64,000 bases of DNA from Sulfurovum sp. (GCA_023955225.1 JAGSGJ010000001.1:1-64000), one strand, 5' to 3'; counted from the first letter of the stretch, positions 26,018 to 34,441 are shown. Program-made: numbers and translations. The notes: generated by a model from the letters alone, not told the origin.

Positions 26018-26893
26018 ATGAAAAAAATCACACTATTATTCCTACTATCAACAACTTATATATTTTCTAATATGAACGCTATAGTCAGTATCTTACCCGA
26101 ACAAACATTTCTCAAAGCCATAGGGGGAGAGAAGGTAAATGTGTCGCTCATGGTACAACCGGGAAACTCACCACACACGTATGAGCCAAAGCCTTCACAG
26201 ATGATAGATATTGCAAAAGCACATCTTTACTTTGCTATAGATGTGGAGTTTGAACATGTTTGGCTACCTAAATTTCAAAACTTGAATCCTAAAATGCATA
26301 TCATTGATCTTGCAGAGAATATCACAAAAATGCAGATGCAGGAAAAGCATGAAGAAGACGATCATGAAGAAGAGAAGGATGCGCATCAGAGTGAGCACGA
26401 ACATGAAGGGGAAGATCCACATATTTGGACAGCACCTGTAAATGTGAAGATCATCGCTCATAATATTTACAATGCTTTGAAAAAAGAAGACCCAAAAAAT
26501 ACAGACTACTATAAAAGAAACCTTGATATCTTTTTGGCTTCTATTGATGAAACAGACAGACAGATCATACATTTCCTTTCCTCTTTAGAAGATACACGAA
26601 AATTTATGGTATTTCACCCTTCCTGGGGTTACTTTGCCAAAGCCTATAACTTAGAGCAAATAGCTGTAGAGGTGGAAGGTAAAGAGCCTAAACCTAAAGA
26701 ACTGATACACTTACTCCAAGAGGCAAAAGAAGAGAAAGTCAAAGCCATCTTTACCCAACCGGAGTTTTCAGACACAGTTGCCAAGATCATCGCTAAAGAG
26801 TTACAGATACCTGTGGTGAAAGTAAGTCCCCTAGCCCCAAATTGGTCTGAGAACCTCATAAACATTGCAAAAGCCATAGCAGGTGAAAACTAA
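26018..26893 (+). CDS. znuA: Zinc/manganese ABC transporter substrate-binding protein
   Basis: A 291-residue cluster A-I binding protein. After a short signal peptide (about 18 residues) it shows the first metal His in GNSPHTYEPKP, a His/Glu/Asp-rich loop (residues about 108-131, EEDDHEEEKDAHQSEHEHEG) typical of zinc-specific ZnuA, the second His in EDPHIWTAP, and the third in MVFHPSWGYFAKAY; QPEFSD follows. First gene of znuA-znuC-znuB. Probably leaderless (see promoter). A Zur site was not identified. Confidence 0.92.
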   Translation: MKKITLLFLLSTTYIFSNMNAIVSILPEQTFLKAIGGEKVNVSLMVQPGNSPHTYEPKPSQMIDIAKAHLYFAIDVEFEHVWLPKFQNLNPKMHIIDLAENITKMQMQEKHEEDDHEEEKDAHQSEHEHEGEDPHIWTAPVNVKIIAHNIYNALKKEDPKNTDYYKRNLDIFLASIDETDRQIIHFLSSLEDTRKFMVFHPSWGYFAKAYNLEQIAVEVEGKEPKPKELIHLLQEAKEEKVKAIFTQPEFSDTVAKIIAKELQIPVVKVSPLAPNWSENLINIAKAIAGEN

Positions 26894-26894
26894 G

Positions 26895-27683
26895 ATGTCT
26901 GTCATAGATATTAAAGATGTTTCTTTTGCTTATGACAAGCAAATGATTTTAGATAACATCAATCTAAGTGTAGAAGCAAAAGACTTTTTAGCCATCATAG
27001 GTCCAAATGGCGGGGGTAAATCTACCCTACTCAAACTCATTTTAGGCATCAATACACTCAAAAAAGGTTCCATCTCTGTACTAGGAAAAGAACCTTCAAA
27101 AAGCCTCACACAGATAGGCTATGTCCCGCAAAACACCAATGTCAATACTGACTTTCCCATAAAAGTCATAGAAGTAGTGATGATGGGACACGTGGGAGGT
27201 AAAAAACCTCTCTTTGGCTATGGAAAAGATGAGATAATGTGTGCCATGGGTGCCTTAGCACAAGTGGGTATGGAAAAGTTTTCCCAAACTAAGATAGGCT
27301 CACTATCAGGTGGACAACGCCAAAGGGTTATGATTGCCCGTGCACTCTGTGCCCATCCGCAGATACTTATACTTGATGAGCCAACCTCCAGCATAGATAT
27401 TACTGGGCAAAAAGAGATCTATGAACTACTCAAAATGCTTAATGAAAGCATTACTATCATCGTGGTAAGTCATGATATCTCTGTCATCCTGGAATACGCA
27501 AACAAAGCAGCGCATGTAAATAAAACCCTTTCCTATCATGATATTTCAGACAAAAAACAAACGTTCCACACACATGGTGATGATGAACATTTCTGTGAAA
27601 TAGAACTTTTACAAATGCTTGGTGCAGAGAGCTGTAATACATGTGAACCCGAAACATCAGCAAAGTGGAGGGAAACGAAATGA
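26895..27683 (+). CDS. znuC: Zinc ABC transporter ATP-binding protein
   Basis: A 262-residue ATPase with Walker A GPNGGGKST, Q-loop GYVPQNT, signature LSGGQRQR, Walker B ILILDEPTS and H-loop VVSHD. A His/Cys-rich C-terminal tail (HTHGDDEHFCEIE, SCNTCEPE) may bind metal. An ATG at 26895 is chosen; the in-frame GTG at 26883 would overlap znuA by 11 nt. The stop overlaps the znuB start (ATGA), indicating coupling. Confidence 0.92.
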   Translation: MSVIDIKDVSFAYDKQMILDNINLSVEAKDFLAIIGPNGGGKSTLLKLILGINTLKKGSISVLGKEPSKSLTQIGYVPQNTNVNTDFPIKVIEVVMMGHVGGKKPLFGYGKDEIMCAMGALAQVGMEKFSQTKIGSLSGGQRQRVMIARALCAHPQILILDEPTSSIDITGQKEIYELLKMLNESITIIVVSHDISVILEYANKAAHVNKTLSYHDISDKKQTFHTHGDDEHFCEIELLQMLGAESCNTCEPETSAKWRETK

Positions 27684-28480
27684 TAGAGGCTCTCCAGTTT
27701 GAATTTATGCAACATGCACTTTTAGCCGGTTTACTTGTGAGTTTTGCTGCGGGTATCATCGGGTCTCTCATTGTGGTGAACCGTATGGTCTTTTTAGCGG
27801 GAGGCATCGCACATACCTCTTATGGTGGTATCGGTCTTGCAGTCTATTTTGGACTGCCTATTTTTCTGGGTGCATCCTTCTTTGCAGTGGGTGCTGCCCT
27901 GCTTATAGCGGCACTCACCATGAAAAAACGCCACCGTATGGATACTTTCATCGGACTCATCTGGGCGGTTGGTATGGCAATAGGTGTGATATTTGTTGAC
28001 CTTACACCAGGGTATAATGTAGATCTTATGAGCTACCTTTTTGGTTCCATCCTTGCTGTAAGTTCTGAAGACCTGTACTTTATGGGTGCTTTACTTGCAC
28101 TCATACTGTTTGTTGTGATCTTTTGGTACAGAGATATTTTAGCCGTCTCTTATGACAGTGAATACGCTGGTCTACGTGATGTAAACGTCAAGTTTTTCTA
28201 TACACTTATACTCATACTCTCAGCACTCACCGTAGTCATCGCCATAAAAGTAGTGGGACTCATCTTGGTCATAGCCATGCTTACCATCCCTGTATACATC
28301 GCAGAGAAACTTTCAAACTCTCTTTTTTCTATGATGTTTCTCTCAGGAACCATCGCCACACTCTTTACACTTGGAGGGTTATGGTTCTCATATACGTATA
28401 ACCTGACTTCAGGCGCTTCTATTATTATCGTGTCAGCTGTTTCACTGGGTGTTTTTTTACTCTTTCATCGAGGAAAATAA
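27680..28480 (+). CDS. znuB: Zinc ABC transporter permease
   Basis: A 266-residue ABC-3 family permease with seven to eight hydrophobic spans. The RMVFLAGGIAHTSYGGIGLAV segment is the conserved first coupling region, and VGLILVIAMLTIPVYIAEKLS is the second. GGAGG lies eight bases before ATG 27680. It forms the membrane channel for ZnuA-delivered zinc with ZnuC. Confidence 0.92.
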   Translation: MIEALQFEFMQHALLAGLLVSFAAGIIGSLIVVNRMVFLAGGIAHTSYGGIGLAVYFGLPIFLGASFFAVGAALLIAALTMKKRHRMDTFIGLIWAVGMAIGVIFVDLTPGYNVDLMSYLFGSILAVSSEDLYFMGALLALILFVVIFWYRDILAVSYDSEYAGLRDVNVKFFYTLILILSALTVVIAIKVVGLILVIAMLTIPVYIAEKLSNSLFSMMFLSGTIATLFTLGGLWFSYTYNLTSGASIIIVSAVSLGVFLLFHRGK

Positions 28481-28481
28481 G

Positions 28482-28667
28482 ATGATGAAAATGATTGGAC
28501 TATCTCTTTTGTTTATTGTAGGTTTAACTGCATGCTCACCCCGTATAGGTGTGGGTGGAGGAGGAGTAGTAGCTTCAAGTGATGGCATGACTGCTTCTGA
28601 AGTAGTTGCAGACAGTGAAACCGGTATCCATGGAAGTGTTACCATGGGTACAGATATCAGACTTTAA
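28482..28667 (+). CDS. Small lipoprotein at the end of the znu operon
   Basis: A 61-residue lipoprotein: signal peptide with lipobox LTAC (Cys about 17), then a Gly-rich stretch (GVGGGGVVASS) and a Ser/Thr-rich tail. GAGGA seven bases before the ATG at 28482, one base after the znuB stop, places it in the znu operon. Family not recognised. Confidence 0.75.
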   Translation: MMKMIGLSLLFIVGLTACSPRIGVGGGGVVASSDGMTASEVVADSETGIHGSVTMGTDIRL

Positions 28668-28686
28668 ACTCTTTCAGCATGCTTGC

Positions 28687-29763
28687 CTAGGCTTTTCGTC
28701 TAAGCAATAAATACCCCACAAGAGCCCATAAAACTACAGAACTCACTATCGCAACTACTCCTGCCTCTTCTTCCATATGAATCAAAGAAGCAGGATTTAT
28801 GTCTGATGCTGAAAACAGATAATCTAATCCCAATCCAAATACTATACTTCCTACAACAATACTCCCCAAATAAATAGCCAGTGAACGTGTTCCAAGCATT
28901 TTCTTGACAACGCCTATGGTCACTGTATTGGTTGCCGGTCCTGCAGAAAGAAACACAAAGGCTGCCCCTGCACTCACCCCTGAAAGCATCAAACCTGCAG
29001 CGATGGGTAAAGATGCAGTTGCACACACATACATCGGTACTGCAATAGCTATAACGATAATATAGGAAAACCACGAGTACTCTATGAGGATATCACTAAT
29101 ACTTTGAGGGATAGCCACCGTGATCAATGCACCCAATACCAAACCCCACATAAGAGGCTTGGCAATGTCACCTAAGAGCGTCACAAAAGCATAGTGTAAA
29201 GCACTGCTAAGCCAAAAAGGTTTTTCTTCTGTAGAACAACATGAAGAAGCTGTACTGCAACAACTAGCCTCTTCTTTCTTCGGCATAGATATAGGAGAAA
29301 AAGTATTCGAAACCTTCACTGCAGAAAACCCAGGTTTGACAGAACTATCTTCTTTATCAAAAAGGTTCGTCAGAATACCTGCCACCATAGCAATGATCAT
29401 AGATGTGATAACACGATAAATGGTAAATATCCATCCAAATATCCCATAGGTAGCCAAAATAGAATCTACCCCTGTAATAGGTGTAGAGATAAGAAATGAA
29501 AGTGTGGACCCTTTACTGGCACCACTCTTTTTCATACTTGTTGCCAGAGGAATTACCCCACAAGAACATACAGGCAAAGGTACACCGAAAAGTGTGGCTT
29601 TGATGACAGAAAATATGTTGTCTTTACCTAAATGTTTTGTTACTATAGTATCGGGTACAAATTCATGCAAGATACCTGCAAAAAGCAAACCAAACAAGAT
29701 GTAGGGAGCCATAGCATTACTAAGTTCTATGAGTGCAATGAAAAAGAGATTCAAGTATTCCAT
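28687..29763 (-). CDS. SO_0444-type Cu/Zn efflux permease (DUF318)
   Basis: A 358-residue membrane permease with about eight spans. The signature PLPVCSCGVIPLATSMKKSG after span 2 and the second half-motif ATASLPIAAGLMLSGVSAGAA are characteristic of the ArsP/SO_0444 permease superfamily. A cytoplasmic loop carries paired cysteines (EEASCCSTASSCCSTEE) likely to bind soft metals. AAGGAATACGC precedes the ATG. It is divergent from arsR and shares the operator at 29839, so ArsR probably controls it. Exported ion (As(III), Cu or Zn) uncertain. Confidence 0.87.
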   Translation of the reverse strand: MEYLNLFFIALIELSNAMAPYILFGLLFAGILHEFVPDTIVTKHLGKDNIFSVIKATLFGVPLPVCSCGVIPLATSMKKSGASKGSTLSFLISTPITGVDSILATYGIFGWIFTIYRVITSMIIAMVAGILTNLFDKEDSSVKPGFSAVKVSNTFSPISMPKKEEASCCSTASSCCSTEEKPFWLSSALHYAFVTLLGDIAKPLMWGLVLGALITVAIPQSISDILIEYSWFSYIIVIAIAVPMYVCATASLPIAAGLMLSGVSAGAAFVFLSAGPATNTVTIGVVKKMLGTRSLAIYLGSIVVGSIVFGLGLDYLFSASDINPASLIHMEEEAGVVAIVSSVVLWALVGYLLLRRKA

Positions 29764-29838
29764 GCGTATTCCTTAAAATGGATTCTATTATTTATGTATA
29801 ACCTTATTCCTATAAATAAAAACTGAAAAATACCCTAC

Positions 29839-29855
29839 ATCAATATATCTTGATA
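29839..29855. promoter_or_regulatory. ArsR operator O1 between the permease and arsR
   Basis: ATCAATATATCTTGATA contains the inverted repeat ATCAA-N6-TTGAT. The identical 17-mer occurs at 31456-31472. Here its right arm forms the -35 TTGATA, 17 bp before TACACT (29873-29878), which ends 6 nt before the arsR ATG. Confidence 0.7.
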
Positions 29856-29884
29856 CATAGCAGAAATTACGCTACACTTCACAC

Positions 29885-30193
29885 ATGGAAAATTTTATAC
29901 AAACCGTTGGTGCACTCAACGATGAAACTAGACTAAGACTATTAAGATTTATAGACAAAAATGGTGCTGTCTGTGTCTGCGACATAGAGAGTGCCTTTGG
30001 CATGATACAATCACGTATCTCACGCCACCTAAAGATCCTCAAAGATGCCGGTTTTCTAAGAGTAGACAGAAAAAGCCGTTGGGCATACTACTCCATACGC
30101 TCCCCTCTGGATGCATTTCGTCAAAATGTACTTACTGAAATAAGCTATTTGGAGATGGAGCTACCTACATTACAAGAACGTTGTTCACTTTAG
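29885..30193 (+). CDS. arsR: ArsR/SmtB-family metalloregulator
   Basis: A 102-residue winged-helix repressor. The metal-sensing VCVCDIE (two Cys at the start of helix 3) matches the As(III)/Sb(III) site of ArsR, followed by the recognition helix SRISRHLKILKDAGFLRVDRKSRWAYY. A C-terminal Cys (ERCSL) could be a further ligand. It has no Shine-Dalgarno; the -10 TACACT lies 6 nt before ATG, so the mRNA may be leaderless. The glycosyltransferase gene begins immediately after its stop codon. Confidence 0.92.
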   Translation: MENFIQTVGALNDETRLRLLRFIDKNGAVCVCDIESAFGMIQSRISRHLKILKDAGFLRVDRKSRWAYYSIRSPLDAFRQNVLTEISYLEMELPTLQERCSL

Positions 30194-31432
30194 ATGAAAA
30201 AAGTACTAGTCATCGGCTATGTATGGCCTGAACCCAATTCATCCGCTGCAGGCAGCCATATGATGTCGATCTTACGCCTCTATAAAGAGCAAAACTGGCA
30301 AGTCGAATTTGCAACACCTTCACAGCCAACAGAACATATGATCGATTTAGCGTCTGAAGATATATCTAGTCAAAGCATTACACTCAATTGCGACAGTTTT
30401 GATACGTATATAACAGAGTACCAACCAGACATAGTGATGTTCGACCGTTTTATGATGGAGGAGCAATTTGGGTGGAGAGTTGAAAAGAATTGCCCCAATG
30501 CACTTAAAATACTGGACACTGAAGATCTGCAATGTTTACGGCATGCACGTCATCAAGCCCATAAAGCGGAACGTAAACTTACACAGAAAGATCTATTCAG
30601 TGATATCGCAAAACGTGAAATAGCCGCAATCTTACGTTCTGATATCTCTTTGATCATCTCCAGCTATGAAATGGAATTATTGATCCATACCTTTAAAGTA
30701 GATGCTTCTTTGCTTCATCATCTGCCATTTATGGTTGACCTGGAAACATGCCCAAGTCAAACACTCCCTTTTTCTGACCGTAGACATTTCATGACGATCG
30801 GTAATTTTCGTCATGCTCCAAACTGGGACGCAGTGCTGTATCTGCAAAAGATCTGGCCCTTGATCAAAAAGAGAATTCCTGAAGCCCAGTTACATATCTA
30901 TGGTTCTTATCCACCGCCAAAAGCCACTGCATTACATAACCCTAAAACGGGTTTCTTCATCAAAGGATGGGCTGAAAATGCCTTAACTGTGATGGAAGAA
31001 TCCCGTATCTGTTTAGCTCCCTTACGATTTGGTGCTGGTATTAAGGGTAAATTGCTAGATGCAATGATCATGCAGACACCGAGTATTACAACATCTGTAG
31101 GCTCTGAGGGAATGCACGATCAAGAACCTTGGCCTGGTGCAATAACGGATGATATGCGTGAATTTGTAGATGCGGCTGTTGCACTCTATAATGATGAAGA
31201 AACGTGGCTTGCTGCACAGGGAAATGCTTTGTCCCTACTCCATGCACGGTACGACAGTCAACAACTGGGCCCTACGCTCATAAGCAAAATAACTGATACA
31301 GAAACAAACTTAGCCCAGCATCGTCTAAACAACTTTACAGGTGCTATGCTTAAACATCATTCTATGACAAGCACCAAATACATGTCACAATGGATCGCAG
31401 CAAAAAATGCACGTGACAGTAATACGGAGTGA
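30194..31432 (+). CDS. Group 1 (GT4-like) glycosyltransferase in the ars island
   Basis: A 412-residue GT-B fold protein. The N-terminal domain opens with VLVIGYVWPEPNSSAAG and contains the DRF/ILDTEDLQCLRHAR region; the C-terminal nucleotide-sugar domain shows FMTIGNFRHAPNWDAV, AQLHIYGSYPPP, IKGWAEN and RICLAPLRFGAGIKGKLLDAM with the conserved acidic/Lys motif. The ATG abuts the arsR stop, so it is cotranscribed with arsR. Its product in an arsenic/metal operon is unexplained. Confidence 0.85.
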   Translation: MKKVLVIGYVWPEPNSSAAGSHMMSILRLYKEQNWQVEFATPSQPTEHMIDLASEDISSQSITLNCDSFDTYITEYQPDIVMFDRFMMEEQFGWRVEKNCPNALKILDTEDLQCLRHARHQAHKAERKLTQKDLFSDIAKREIAAILRSDISLIISSYEMELLIHTFKVDASLLHHLPFMVDLETCPSQTLPFSDRRHFMTIGNFRHAPNWDAVLYLQKIWPLIKKRIPEAQLHIYGSYPPPKATALHNPKTGFFIKGWAENALTVMEESRICLAPLRFGAGIKGKLLDAMIMQTPSITTSVGSEGMHDQEPWPGAITDDMREFVDAAVALYNDEETWLAAQGNALSLLHARYDSQQLGPTLISKITDTETNLAQHRLNNFTGAMLKHHSMTSTKYMSQWIAAKNARDSNTE

Positions 31433-31455
31433 GCAAATCAATGAGTAGATTACAT

Positions 31456-31472
31456 ATCAATATATCTTGATA
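31456..31472. promoter_or_regulatory. ArsR operator O2 upstream of arsC
   Basis: An exact second copy of ATCAATATATCTTGATA. Its right arm is a -35 TTGATA (31467-31472), 17 bp before a -10 TACAAT (31490-31495). The geometry is identical to O1, supporting repression of arsC by ArsR. Confidence 0.7.
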
Positions 31473-31524
31473 TATAATATACTTTATGCTACAATCCCCA
31501 TCAAATATATAGAGGAATATAGAA

Positions 31525-31926
31525 ATGGATAAAAAAGTTCTCATACTCTGCACAGGAAATAGCTGCCGAAGTATCATAGCAGAAGCCCTTATAAACGCTG
31601 AATTAGAAGGTATAAGCGCTGAAAGTTCAGGAGTCAAAGCTTCAGGAAGAGTCAACCCTAATGCCAAAAAAGTGTTAGAAGAAGCAGGTATATGGAAAGA
31701 TACATATCACTCTAAGACACTTGATACCGTGATAGATAACGATTATGACCTGGTCGTCACAGTCTGTGGACATGCACAAGAGACCTGCCCTATGTTCCCT
31801 AAACCAGTGAAGGCCATACACGTAGGATTTGATGACCCTGATGGTAAAGCATTTGTAGCATTTGAAGAGACACTCAAAGAGATCAAAGCGATTTTACTGC
31901 CTAAAGTAAAAGAAGCATTTGCATGA
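31525..31926 (+). CDS. arsC: Thioredoxin-coupled arsenate reductase
   Basis: A 133-residue low-molecular-weight phosphatase-fold arsenate reductase. The P-loop CTGNSCRS (nucleophile Cys9) and the redox pair Cys81/Cys88 in VCGHAQETCPMFP match the S. aureus pI258 ArsC mechanism (Cys10, 82, 89), which uses thioredoxin. It reduces As(V) to As(III). AGAGGA precedes the ATG. The stop overlaps the next gene by 4 nt. The TrxA at 12.3 kb is a possible electron donor. Confidence 0.93.
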   Translation: MDKKVLILCTGNSCRSIIAEALINAELEGISAESSGVKASGRVNPNAKKVLEEAGIWKDTYHSKTLDTVIDNDYDLVVTVCGHAQETCPMFPKPVKAIHVGFDDPDGKAFVAFEETLKEIKAILLPKVKEAFA

Positions 31927-32441
31927 TATTTACTACAACAGCAAAAAACTATGCCGATGTCACAACACTGGATGACAAGGATCTTATTTGCTATTGTACT
32001 CGTGTAAATAAAAAAAGTATCGTTGATGCCATCACACAAGGTGCAACTACACTTAAAAAGATAAAAGAAGACACAACGGCTTGCACTGGTGATGAATGTG
32101 AAACACTCAATCCGAACAAAAGGTGCTGTTCAAAAGAGATAAATCAACTCATAAAACTTAATAAGGAAAAAAAGATGGATAAAAATGTAAGCAAAACAAA
32201 TCAGGGCGTCAAAATCGCTTTTACAGGTGCTGTAGAGAAACAAAATATTGTTAAAATGGTAGAAAACTGTGCTACCGGTGCTTGTGAGTGTATGAGTGAT
32301 GAAACAAAAAAGAAGATCACTAACATGGAAGTAAGCGGAAAAGATGGTGATGTCGCACTTGATCTTTCAGGTGAGGTCAGTAAAGAAGAGATAGAAGCAG
32401 CCTTAGCTAAATCAAAAGTACTGAACGACTCATGCTGTTAG
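31923..32441 (+). CDS. BFD-type [2Fe-2S] domain fused to an HMA-like Cys-rich domain
   Basis: A 172-residue protein. Residues about 20-75 have the BFD-like [2Fe-2S] pattern Cys23-x-Cys25 ... Cys54-x4-Cys59, plus Cys68-Cys69. Residues about 95-165 look like a ferredoxin-fold HMA-type metallochaperone (GVKIAFTGAVEKQNIV, then GEVSKEEIEAALAKS) with Cys116, Cys121 and Cys123 and a C-terminal Cys-Cys. Archaeoglobus CopZ has a similar fusion for copper; here the place between arsC and arsB suggests As(III) delivery. AAGGAAAAAAAG before an in-frame ATG at 32175 (Met85) may start a separate C-terminal product. Overlaps arsB by 10 nt. Confidence 0.78.
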   Translation: MIFTTTAKNYADVTTLDDKDLICYCTRVNKKSIVDAITQGATTLKKIKEDTTACTGDECETLNPNKRCCSKEINQLIKLNKEKKMDKNVSKTNQGVKIAFTGAVEKQNIVKMVENCATGACECMSDETKKKITNMEVSGKDGDVALDLSGEVSKEEIEAALAKSKVLNDSCC

Positions 32442-33685
32442 CCTCTACCCTTTTCATCATTACTCTCATCTTTGTTATCTGGCAACCAAAAGGTCTGCAG
32501 ATAGGTACAACAGCCATGATTGGTGCTATTACAGCTCTGATTCTTGGTGTCGTAAGCTTTGACGATGTTATCACGGTAACAGGTATCGTATGGGATGCAA
32601 CATTGGCATTCATAGGTATCATTATTCTCTCTCTTGTGCTTGATCAAATAGGTTTCTTCGAGTGGGCAGCACTAAAAATGGCAAGACTCAGTGGTGGTAA
32701 CGGAAACTTACTTTTTGTCTACATCCTGCTCTTAGGCGCATTGGTTGCAGCTTTCTTCGCTAATGACGGTGCAGCACTCATACTCACCCCTATTCTCTTA
32801 GCTAAGATGAAACACTTAAATATGAAACCCTTGGCCATCTTTGCTTTTCTCATGGCAGGTGGATTCATAGGAGACAGTGCTTCCAACCCACTTGTGATTT
32901 CAAACCTTACCAATATCGTCACTGCCGGATACTTTGACATAGGGTTTTGGGAATATGCCAAGACGATGTTCTTACCTAACCTACTGGCTATTATCGCTTC
33001 TATTGTGGTACTTTGGATCTATTTTAGAAAAGATATCCCAACACATTTGGATGTTCAACAACTTGCTACACCAGAGTCGGTTATCAAAAATATGACTATG
33101 TTCAAACTCAGCTGGTGGTTTTTAGGACTTTTGATGCTAGGGTACTTTATAGGTGACTACTTCAACTTACCTGTGTCTCTCTTTGCACTTGGTGGGGCAT
33201 TAATCTTTTTAGCTATTGCAAACTACCATAAGGCAGTTAATCCGATGAAAACTATCAAGTCTGCACCATGGCAGGTTGTATGGTTCTCTATAGGGCTTTA
33301 CGTAGTCGTATATGGACTTAAAAATGCAGGACTTACCTCTTACCTGGCTGTCATCATCAACGACATGCAAGAGATGGGTAACACCGTTGCTGTGATAGGT
33401 ACAGGCTTCCTGGCAGCAGGACTCAGCTCTATTATGAACAATATGCCAACCATTATGATCATGGACATCGCCATAGATGAGGCAGGACATCAGGCCTTAG
33501 CCTACGCAAACATACTAGGATCTAACCTAGGGCCTAAGATGACGCCTATCGGCTCGCTAGCTACCCTACTGTGGCTCCATGTACTTGCACAAAAAGGTGT
33601 AAAGATAGGCTGGGGAGAGTATATGAAAGTGGGTCTTGTGATCACCCCACCTGTATTGTTTGTAGCGTTGTTGGGATTAATTTAA
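32432..33685 (+). CDS. arsB: ArsB-family arsenite efflux permease
   Basis: A 417-residue membrane transporter with about eleven to twelve spans, of the ArsB/NhaD ion-transporter superfamily. Characteristic segments are FFANDGAALILTPILLA, GGFIGDSASNPLVISNLTNI and SSIMNNMPTIMIMDIAI, and LGSNLGPKMTPIGSLATLLW. It expels arsenite using the proton gradient. No arsA ATPase gene is present. The ATG overlaps the preceding gene by 10 nt, so arsC, the chaperone-like gene and arsB form one unit. Confidence 0.92.
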   Translation: MLLASTLFIITLIFVIWQPKGLQIGTTAMIGAITALILGVVSFDDVITVTGIVWDATLAFIGIIILSLVLDQIGFFEWAALKMARLSGGNGNLLFVYILLLGALVAAFFANDGAALILTPILLAKMKHLNMKPLAIFAFLMAGGFIGDSASNPLVISNLTNIVTAGYFDIGFWEYAKTMFLPNLLAIIASIVVLWIYFRKDIPTHLDVQQLATPESVIKNMTMFKLSWWFLGLLMLGYFIGDYFNLPVSLFALGGALIFLAIANYHKAVNPMKTIKSAPWQVVWFSIGLYVVVYGLKNAGLTSYLAVIINDMQEMGNTVAVIGTGFLAAGLSSIMNNMPTIMIMDIAIDEAGHQALAYANILGSNLGPKMTPIGSLATLLWLHVLAQKGVKIGWGEYMKVGLVITPPVLFVALLGLI

Positions 33686-33707
33686 CTTCTAGCTTCCCTC
33701 CTTGATT

Positions 33708-33729
33708 GTTCCTAAATTACTTTAGGAAC
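33708..33729 (+). terminator. Hairpin at the end of the ars operon
   Basis: A perfect 9-bp stem GTTCCTAAA/TTTAGGAAC with a TTAC loop, 22 nt after arsB. No U-run follows, so termination may be Rho-assisted or the hairpin may stabilise the 3' end. Confidence 0.5.
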
Positions 33730-33788
33730 GATGAAATTAGTATATAATATTCTAGAATAAATCGTTAAATGTAACAAAAACCACTTAA

Positions 33789-33797
33789 GGGGGGGGG
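33789..33797 (+). repeat. G9 homopolymer in a ribosome-binding site
   Basis: Nine consecutive Gs end 5 nt before the ATG of the methyltransferase gene and form its Shine-Dalgarno region. Slippage here would change spacing and promoter distance. Confidence 0.85.
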
Positions 33798-33802
33798 AAT
33801 AT

Positions 33803-34441
33803 ATGAGTTTGGGATTAGCGATTGGTATATTTATTATTGTATTAGTACTTCTCGCTACTGGTTATTGGTGGCGATATCGCTCACTCGCCTGCCCTGCAAG
33901 TCTCTCATGGCTTGTTGAAAATCCATATATGAATGCCGTCTCTAGTCCTGATAAGATATTTCAGAGATTGGACCTTGAGAAGGGAATGAAGTTACTTGAT
34001 GTTGGTTCTGGTCCTGGACGATTAGCGTTACCAGCTGCAAAATTGGTTGGGAAGTCAGGAGAAGTAGTAGCACTTGATCTCCAGTCAAAGATGTTAAAGA
34101 AATTAAGTGTACGCGCAGAAGATATGGGTCTGGACAATATCCGGATAATTAATGCCGGTGCAGGTAAAGGAAAGACAAATAAAGACTATTTTGACCGAGC
34201 ATTACTAGTTACCGTATTAGGTGAGATTCCCAACAAAGATGAGGCGCTCATGGAGATATACAATTCACTCAAAGAAGGTGGAATATTGTCTGTTACAGAA
34301 GTGATTCCAGATCCTCACTATACAACTATAAAAAAAGTCCGTGCATTATGTCTTGATGCAGGATTTCAAGAAATGGACTCTTTTGGAAATTGGGTTGCTT
34401 TTACAATCAACTTTATGAAACAAGAACAAGAAAATGACTAA
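33803..34441 (+). CDS. Membrane-anchored SAM-dependent methyltransferase
   Basis: A 212-residue protein with an N-terminal membrane segment (about residues 4-22) and a class I methyltransferase domain: motif I LLDVGSGPGRLALPAA, acidic post-I VVALDLQSKML, and LKEGGILSVTEV. A domain of this kind next to arsB could methylate arsenicals (ArsM-like), but the conserved ArsM cysteine arrangement is not seen (Cys at the SLACPAS segment and one later). Translation begins 5 nt after a G9 tract. Substrate unknown. Confidence 0.83.
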   Translation: MSLGLAIGIFIIVLVLLATGYWWRYRSLACPASLSWLVENPYMNAVSSPDKIFQRLDLEKGMKLLDVGSGPGRLALPAAKLVGKSGEVVALDLQSKMLKKLSVRAEDMGLDNIRIINAGAGKGKTNKDYFDRALLVTVLGEIPNKDEALMEIYNSLKEGGILSVTEVIPDPHYTTIKKVRALCLDAGFQEMDSFGNWVAFTINFMKQEQEND

